DNA of 37,690 bases, taken from the NCBI GenBank assembly GCA_963170185.1, contig CAUJGS010000063.1:1-37690 (forward strand), given 5' to 3'. The DNA is from Bdellovibrionota bacterium. Lineage in GTDB: Bacteria > Bdellovibrionota > Bdellovibrionia > Bdellovibrionales > JAMPXM01. Under the pieces are notes generated by a model that ran no database searches, was not told where the DNA came from, and saw only the letters and a list, made by a program, of their open reading frames with translations. Each line of letters begins with the position of its first letter. Positions within the stretch are counted from its first letter, which is position 1. Made by a program: the position numbers and the translations under genes. Positions 33,430 through 37,690 of the stretch are shown here, one piece after another.

Positions 33430-34851
33430 ATGAAGAATTTGAATTCGAAAACTAAAAAAACCGTCTTGCTGGCTGCTCAGTTCGCCTTTGCCATGAGTTT
33501 CATAGCCGCTTGCCAAAAGGCAGAGTGGCGCGAAATTCAAGCACCGAACACCGGCGATGTCGCGACGGAGGCTCAGACTGGGAACCTTGGACAAGCCGCT
33601 CTACAGCCAGGTCAGTCAGCCTATGTGGCGCCCGACCGCCTGCGTGGACGCCAAACACCCGATCAGAACCCGGAACAAGCAACCACGCTTCTCGAACAGG
33701 GCGATCAAGTAGAAATCGTCGATCCAACTCCGCGTGGTGACGATCGCCTCGTTGGGGTAAGAATTCTCGAACCTACTGGAGTTGAACAAGAGCCAGACGT
33801 TCCGGCGACGCCAACTCCGGCGCCTGCCCCTGCCGTCACCTATGTTCCCCAACAGTACTTGAATTCAACTCCTGTCGAAGCTGCACCTGCGAAACGTGAT
33901 GCGGATCGCTTTATCGTGATTCAGAACATCGCCACAGAGAAGCTTCGTGTTTACGAACTCTCCAACGCGCCTGGAGCGCCCAATAAATTGATACTTGAAA
34001 CCGACATGATCGCCGGCGAAAACAATCCGACGAAGACACGTCGCACGGCTTTAGGTAGCTACAAAATTTTGTCTTGGCACAAGTTCTACCAAGACAGCCA
34101 GAACTTGTTCCCGTCGTGGTATGATCCTTCGTCCCCCGCCCTCCCTCTTCCTGGTGCTTCACTCGAGGACTGGACACAAAAGCACTTCCTCCCGCAAAAC
34201 AAGCAGGGAAGCGGTCTCGTTCGCGGCGCCTTCGGTTGGTACACGGCGAAGATCGGCCCGAATGCTTTCGCACAATGGACCCATGGGACACTCGGCTGGG
34301 GAGCCGATGGCGATCGCTTCATTCAAATTCCCAAGACTCAGCTCGCGCAGTTTTATTCAGATCCACGCAGCTTTGGATGCACACGCGTAGAGAACCAAGC
34401 AATCGCGTTTCTTCAAGAGCTCTTGCCCGTCGGCACACGTGTCGTAAAAATCTACGCGCGAGAATCGGAATCAAAAGCTAAAGCTCCGAAATCCGACATG
34501 ACTTCATGGGAATGGGTCTTGACCAAAGAGGGCGTTCGCTCGCCCCGACCAGACTCGATAGGTCGAGCAGCCGTCGCACTTCGTGACGTGCCAGCCGAGG
34601 AAGTTCTTGAAACCGGGGTCTACCACCTCAACACGAACGCGAAAGCTGTGACCTTTAAAAAAACCGTGAAGGGCGAAAAGCTCTCAGCCACGATCATTCG
34701 TGCGGAAGCGAATCTTTACGACCTCAAAGAGTCTTCATTTCGCGGTGAGTTCTTGGTCAACGAGGGACGACTTTCGAATTACGCTCACCCCAAAGAATTG
34801 CGCAAAGGCGGCTACACAGACGAGCTCTTGCCTCGCGCGATCGTGAAATAG
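33430..34851 (+). CDS. L,D-transpeptidase-like (YkuD) lipoprotein
   Basis: ATG 33430 has AGAGGG just upstream; an in-frame ATG at 33397 lacks this and would put extra residues before the signal. The signal ends in FIAACQK, a lipobox, so the 473-aa product is lipidated. A Pro/Ala-rich linker (residues ~40-155) leads to a YkuD domain: VIQNIATEKLRVYEL, ALGSYKI, His285 in THGTLGW and the catalytic Cys317 in SFGCTRVEN. YkuD enzymes make 3-3 peptidoglycan crosslinks or attach or cut proteins at the wall. The domain has an insert (NLFPSWYDPSSPALPLPG...) before the His motif. The C-terminal ~110 residues are outside the catalytic fold and unrecognised. Bdellovibrio relatives carry many such enzymes. 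Confidence 0.88.
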   Translation: MKNLNSKTKKTVLLAAQFAFAMSFIAACQKAEWREIQAPNTGDVATEAQTGNLGQAALQPGQSAYVAPDRLRGRQTPDQNPEQATTLLEQGDQVEIVDPTPRGDDRLVGVRILEPTGVEQEPDVPATPTPAPAPAVTYVPQQYLNSTPVEAAPAKRDADRFIVIQNIATEKLRVYELSNAPGAPNKLILETDMIAGENNPTKTRRTALGSYKILSWHKFYQDSQNLFPSWYDPSSPALPLPGASLEDWTQKHFLPQNKQGSGLVRGAFGWYTAKIGPNAFAQWTHGTLGWGADGDRFIQIPKTQLAQFYSDPRSFGCTRVENQAIAFLQELLPVGTRVVKIYARESESKAKAPKSDMTSWEWVLTKEGVRSPRPDSIGRAAVALRDVPAEEVLETGVYHLNTNAKAVTFKKTVKGEKLSATIIRAEANLYDLKESSFRGEFLVNEGRLSNYAHPKELRKGGYTDELLPRAIVK

Positions 34852-34872
34852 TCGAAAGATGATTTTGAAAAT

Positions 34873-34894
34873 GGCTCGTTATTCGCGACGAGCC
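34873..34894 (-). terminator. Candidate hairpin terminator at the end of motB
   Basis: GGCTCGT and its complement ACGAGCC form a 7-bp stem with an 8-base loop that spans the motB stop. On the minus strand it is followed by ATTTTCAAAATC, only moderately T-rich. The + strand lipoprotein gene converges here, and no better terminator is seen for either. Confidence 0.35.
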
Positions 34895-35808
34895 GGCCGG
34901 CGATTCGAAGCTCGATTCGCTTTACGCTCGGACTTTCGCTCGGAAAGCCTCGAGACATAGTCATCGTAAGATTTTTGCTCGGGCGAAGTGCCGCCGAATA
35001 CTCCGTCTTGAAGAGCTCTTGGCGGTTTTCCGGTTTTCGTTTCGGGACGCTGTCGGATTTCGATCTTGAAATATCCTCCGCCAGCTTGATTTTCACCACG
35101 GCCACGAGTGTCGCGTGAGTTCACCGCTGTTCCGGAAACCCCGACCGACTCATGCTCAAGCGAACCTTTGATCTGAAGCTCGACAATCGCAAGTCGCTCT
35201 TCGGCGACATTGCGCGCGACCTTCGGGTCACGACCGTAAACGCTGTCGTCATAGACCAGCGAAGTGATCTGCACATCGGCATCTTGAAGACCAGTGGTGA
35301 TCCCCTTGACCTTATCCATAACCGCGACAAACTGCGCGGCCGGCATCGTCGTACCGGCTTTGAAAAGATAGAGATCGGGAATTTCAAACACAATCGTGTC
35401 GGGCGTAACATTCACGTTTGTCGCGATTTCGCCAAGCTGCGTGGCCAAATGGGCTTGCACGACTTTCTTCATCCCCATCGCCATAACGTTTGGCGTACGG
35501 TCCATAGGGTTAACGAACGCTTGGAATACTTTTAGCGGCTCGTTGATCAGATCCAGGAAAAGCTTTTCCAGCGTGAGTTCCACACCGTAGTTATTGAACT
35601 CATATTCGATCACCGAAGGTGTGGAAAAATAGTCCGAAACCGCTTTCTTAGTTTGTTCGGACTGGGTTGCAAGCAGCCACATGACAAGAAAGAATGCCAT
35701 CATCGCCGTCATGAAGTCAGCGAATGCGACTTTCCATGCACCACCGTGAGCTCCGCCCCCGGCTACGGTGATTTTTTTGATGACGATCGTTGCCTTCTTG
35801 TCAGCCAT
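34879..35808 (-). CDS. motB: Flagellar motor stator protein MotB
   Basis: The 309-aa protein has the MotB plug-in segment: a short cytoplasmic tail, then [22 protein letters not shown] with proton-carrying Asp31. The C-terminal periplasmic part is OmpA/MotB-like ([23 protein letters not shown], then [17 protein letters not shown]) and should anchor the stator to peptidoglycan. This part is divergent: the usual GHTD motif is not present and the region reads [14 protein letters not shown]. The C-terminus ends in a basic Arg/Ser-rich tail ([16 protein letters not shown]). ATG 35808 has AAGG seven bases upstream, and motA lies 15 nt before it. Bacteria of this group often have several motAB pairs; no other flagellar gene is in the window. 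Confidence 0.92.
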   Translation of the reverse strand: MADKKATIVIKKITVAGGGAHGGAWKVAFADFMTAMMAFFLVMWLLATQSEQTKKAVSDYFSTPSVIEYEFNNYGVELTLEKLFLDLINEPLKVFQAFVNPMDRTPNVMAMGMKKVVQAHLATQLGEIATNVNVTPDTIVFEIPDLYLFKAGTTMPAAQFVAVMDKVKGITTGLQDADVQITSLVYDDSVYGRDPKVARNVAEERLAIVELQIKGSLEHESVGVSGTAVNSRDTRGRGENQAGGGYFKIEIRQRPETKTGKPPRALQDGVFGGTSPEQKSYDDYVSRLSERKSERKANRASNRRPARRE

Positions 35809-35823
35809 ACTTAGCCTTCAACC

Positions 35824-36684
35824 TTATGCCGCTTTCTTTGCGCCCTTAGCGGCCGCATCGACTTCCGAGAACGTCGGACGTTCGTTAGGAAGAATCGTTC
35901 GACGAGCAAATTCGACGCAAACAAGTGGAGGCGAACCACGCTGCAAAGCGATCAATGCCGCTTTGATGACTTCGAGGTATCGACCTTCTTGTTCGATGTC
36001 ATTGTTCATCTTGGACGTAATCGGGTTGACGAAACCGTAACACGCCAAGACCCCAAGAAAGGTACCAACAAGTGCGGATGCAACCGCACCACCGATAGCC
36101 TCCGTACCTTGATCAAGAATTCCCATGGTGATAACGACACCCAAAACGGCCGCAACGATCCCGAGACCCGGAAGCGCTTCCCCGATTTGCCCGAGGGCGT
36201 GGGATGCCATGTGCTCTTCTGTATGAGCGGCTTTGATATCGCCGGTCAGAAGATCATCCACATCATACTGCGAAAGGTCCGCCGAAAGCGTGATCTTCAT
36301 CGTGTCACAGAGAAAATCGACCGCATGATGGTTCTTCAAGAATGATGGGTACTGTTTGAAAATCTCCGACTTCTCTGGTTCTTCGATGTGACGCTCGACT
36401 GCTTGCGGACCGTCCTTACGGAAGATCTGAAACAGCTGGAAGAGCAATTGGAGAAGCTCGAGATATTCGGCTTTCGAAGGCCCTTTGCCAATCAGAGCAT
36501 GAATTGCCTTCTGTACAGTCAGCTTCATGATCGGAATCGGATTGGCCGTGATGAATCCACCGATTGCCGCGCCACCAATGATCAAGAATTCGGTCGGCTG
36601 ATTAATGACACGCATATTACCGCCGTGGAGAACGAATCCCCCGAAAACACAAACTAGAACGACGATTCCGCCTACAAAACCCAT
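35824..36684 (-). CDS. motA: Flagellar motor stator protein MotA
   Basis: This 286-aa four-TM protein makes, with MotB, the proton channel that turns the flagellum. Family features are present: two N-terminal TM segments (MGFVGGIVVLVCVFGGFVL; EFLIIGGAAIGGFI), a large cytoplasmic loop, then PGLGIVAAVLGVVITMG and GTFLGVLACYGFVNPI with the conserved prolines that shape the channel. The cytoplasmic loop has charged residues that contact FliG (for example REGRY/RR regions cannot be assigned exactly by eye). ATG 36684 follows GAGGTGA. The Ala/Lys-rich C-terminus (DAAAKGAKKAA) is typical. The pair motA-motB is a two-gene operon reading left from a divergent region shared with an alpha/beta hydrolase gene. 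Confidence 0.96.
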   Translation of the reverse strand: MGFVGGIVVLVCVFGGFVLHGGNMRVINQPTEFLIIGGAAIGGFITANPIPIMKLTVQKAIHALIGKGPSKAEYLELLQLLFQLFQIFRKDGPQAVERHIEEPEKSEIFKQYPSFLKNHHAVDFLCDTMKITLSADLSQYDVDDLLTGDIKAAHTEEHMASHALGQIGEALPGLGIVAAVLGVVITMGILDQGTEAIGGAVASALVGTFLGVLACYGFVNPITSKMNNDIEQEGRYLEVIKAALIALQRGSPPLVCVEFARRTILPNERPTFSEVDAAAKGAKKAA

Positions 36685-36756
36685 GAATTCACCTCAGTCT
36701 CTTTTTCGGACTAAAAGCGCCCCGGATTGACTACGACGTCTGTTTTTAAGACTGAA

Positions 36757-36796
36757 GTCGAGAGGCCCCGGACACGCTCTTGACTTGCCTCTCGAC
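36757..36796. promoter_or_regulatory. 10-bp inverted repeat between motA and the hydrolase gene
   Basis: GTCGAGAGGC (36757-36766) and its exact complement GCCTCTCGAC (36787-36796) flank a 20-base spacer. The site lies 73 nt upstream of motA and 71 nt upstream of the hydrolase ATG, near the middle of the divergent region. Its position and spacing suit an operator for one or both genes; a hairpin in the leader is another reading. Confidence 0.5.
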
Positions 36797-36866
36797 GAAA
36801 ATCCGAGCAGAACAGTCTGGTGACCAAACAGTTACGAAATCGTCCTCGTCCAAAAGTCCAGGCTCA

Positions 36867-37690
36867 ATGGAACTTACGAAACAGCATGTAGCGCGCCAAA
36901 CCGAACCGCAAGTTCTCTTCCTCCATGGTCTGAACACCTTCGGTGACGATCTTCTTCATGTCGGGTCTCGCGGATACGGCAGAATGGATCGCGAGCTCAA
37001 ATTAGAGATATCCCGCTACGAAATCCAAATTTTTTCCGTCGATGGAGTCGGCAGCGGTTCACCAGAGGATCAAGCAGATATCGTGTTTTCTTGGCTTCGC
37101 AAGAAGTTGGCCTCCGGCGAACTGACTCGTAAGCGTCCTCTCGTAATCCTTGGCAATAGCCTCGGCGGCCTTGTGGCCCGAGTCGTCGCTCATCGCATGC
37201 TAGCCTCCGAGTTTGCGCCTTGGCCAATCCCACTTATCGTCACCTGGGGAACACCTCATCGCGGAACCGTCGCCGCAGGACTTTCGCGCGAATTTGCCAA
37301 TCGCCATCCGAAAATTTTTCGTGCTGTTCGACGCCTCGCAGCCGCAGCCCGGTACGATCTCGATGAGAAAGACCAAACATTTCGACATTACACGCCGCAA
37401 GCGATGGATGAGTTCAACCTCAAATACCCGCGCTTCACGAATGGCATTCGCGAGGTGAGTCTCCTGTGCCGAGTGCCGGTGCAAGATGTTGCACCCTGCT
37501 TCTGGCCACTTTACCCTCACCTACATGATCGCGGCTATATTAGTATGTTGAAGGGATTCGTGTCGCAAAACGAGACACACGCACCAAGTGATGGGTTCAT
37601 CTCTGTCGGCAGCCAGACATGGGGAGAAGTTTTGGGCGATTTTCGCCTTGATCACTTTGTTCAGATGGGATTCGTCGAATTATTGCCACA
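36867..37690 (+). CDS. Alpha/beta hydrolase (3' truncated by window end)
   Basis: The reading frame is open from ATG 36867 to the window end (274 codons) and the stop lies outside. An in-frame TTG at 36780 is a weak alternative start; CAGG lies a few bases before ATG 36867. The product is an alpha/beta hydrolase: VLFLHGLNTFGDDL carries the HG oxyanion loop, and VILGNSLGGLVARVVAH is the nucleophile elbow with Ser in GNSLGG. TWGTPHRGT resembles lipase or acyltransferase members that handle fatty-acyl esters. The acid and His are probably in PSDGFISV and DHFVQMGF near the end. No signal peptide is visible, so a cytoplasmic lipase/esterase is likely. The substrate is unknown. Confidence 0.85.
   Translation, partial: MELTKQHVARQTEPQVLFLHGLNTFGDDLLHVGSRGYGRMDRELKLEISRYEIQIFSVDGVGSGSPEDQADIVFSWLRKKLASGELTRKRPLVILGNSLGGLVARVVAHRMLASEFAPWPIPLIVTWGTPHRGTVAAGLSREFANRHPKIFRAVRRLAAAARYDLDEKDQTFRHYTPQAMDEFNLKYPRFTNGIREVSLLCRVPVQDVAPCFWPLYPHLHDRGYISMLKGFVSQNETHAPSDGFISVGSQTWGEVLGDFRLDHFVQMGFVELLP

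Noticed and set aside
36746-36937. 63-codon minus-strand ORF
   Set aside because: It overlaps the hydrolase start and the inverted repeat, with no ribosome site or similarity.

Overview
The window is a gene-dense bacterial chromosome segment with moderate-to-high GC. It carries about 22 protein genes and no tRNA, rRNA, CRISPR array or insertion sequence that I can see. The content suggests a Bdellovibrio-like (Bdellovibrionota/Oligoflexia) Gram-negative bacterium. It has an unusually dense set of exported lipoproteins and periplasmic enzymes, several peptidoglycan-cutting or remodelling enzymes (two SLT-type transglycosylases, a DacB/PBP4 peptidase, an L,D-transpeptidase-like lipoprotein), a very large secreted subtilase, two exported PLD-fold proteins and a motAB pair. 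The lineage is inferred from this gene content; no marker was searched.

Left end (1-4724, + strand): a radical SAM/SPASM peptide maturase, truncated by the window start, overlaps a 92-codon ORF that looks like a RiPP precursor. A CHASE2 sensor histidine kinase and a sigma-54-dependent response regulator follow. This is the best candidate here for an undescribed system: a modified peptide encoded together with a two-component circuit. Next come a PLD-fold lipoprotein (minus strand) and a Pro/Ala-rich protein of unknown function.

Centre-left (7477-13750, + strand): ileS-lspA-lgt, followed closely by an SLT-domain transglycosylase and a small lipoprotein. This probable operon links lipoprotein maturation with cell-wall cutting. 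A strong GC hairpin lies between ileS and lspA. Next is an apparently highly expressed Gly-rich lipoprotein ending in a textbook terminator (14827-14862). A good sigma-70-type promoter then drives a translationally coupled pair: a 1106-aa exported protein of unknown function and a 1166-aa subtilase (15073-21893).

Centre-right (21905-26304, minus strand): dacB, an MltD-like transglycosylase and a DUF3095 (cyclase-fold-like) protein form a tight operon. Divergent from it are an orphan family-5 solute-binding lipoprotein and a second LspA fused to a HAMP-like module, which is the second highlight.

Right end: ychJ overlaps a DEDDh exonuclease that carries a WYL-like C-terminal region. Then come a secreted PLD-fold protein, a YkuD-type lipoprotein, motA-motB (minus strand) and an alpha/beta hydrolase cut by the window end. 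A perfect 10-bp inverted repeat sits between motA and the hydrolase.
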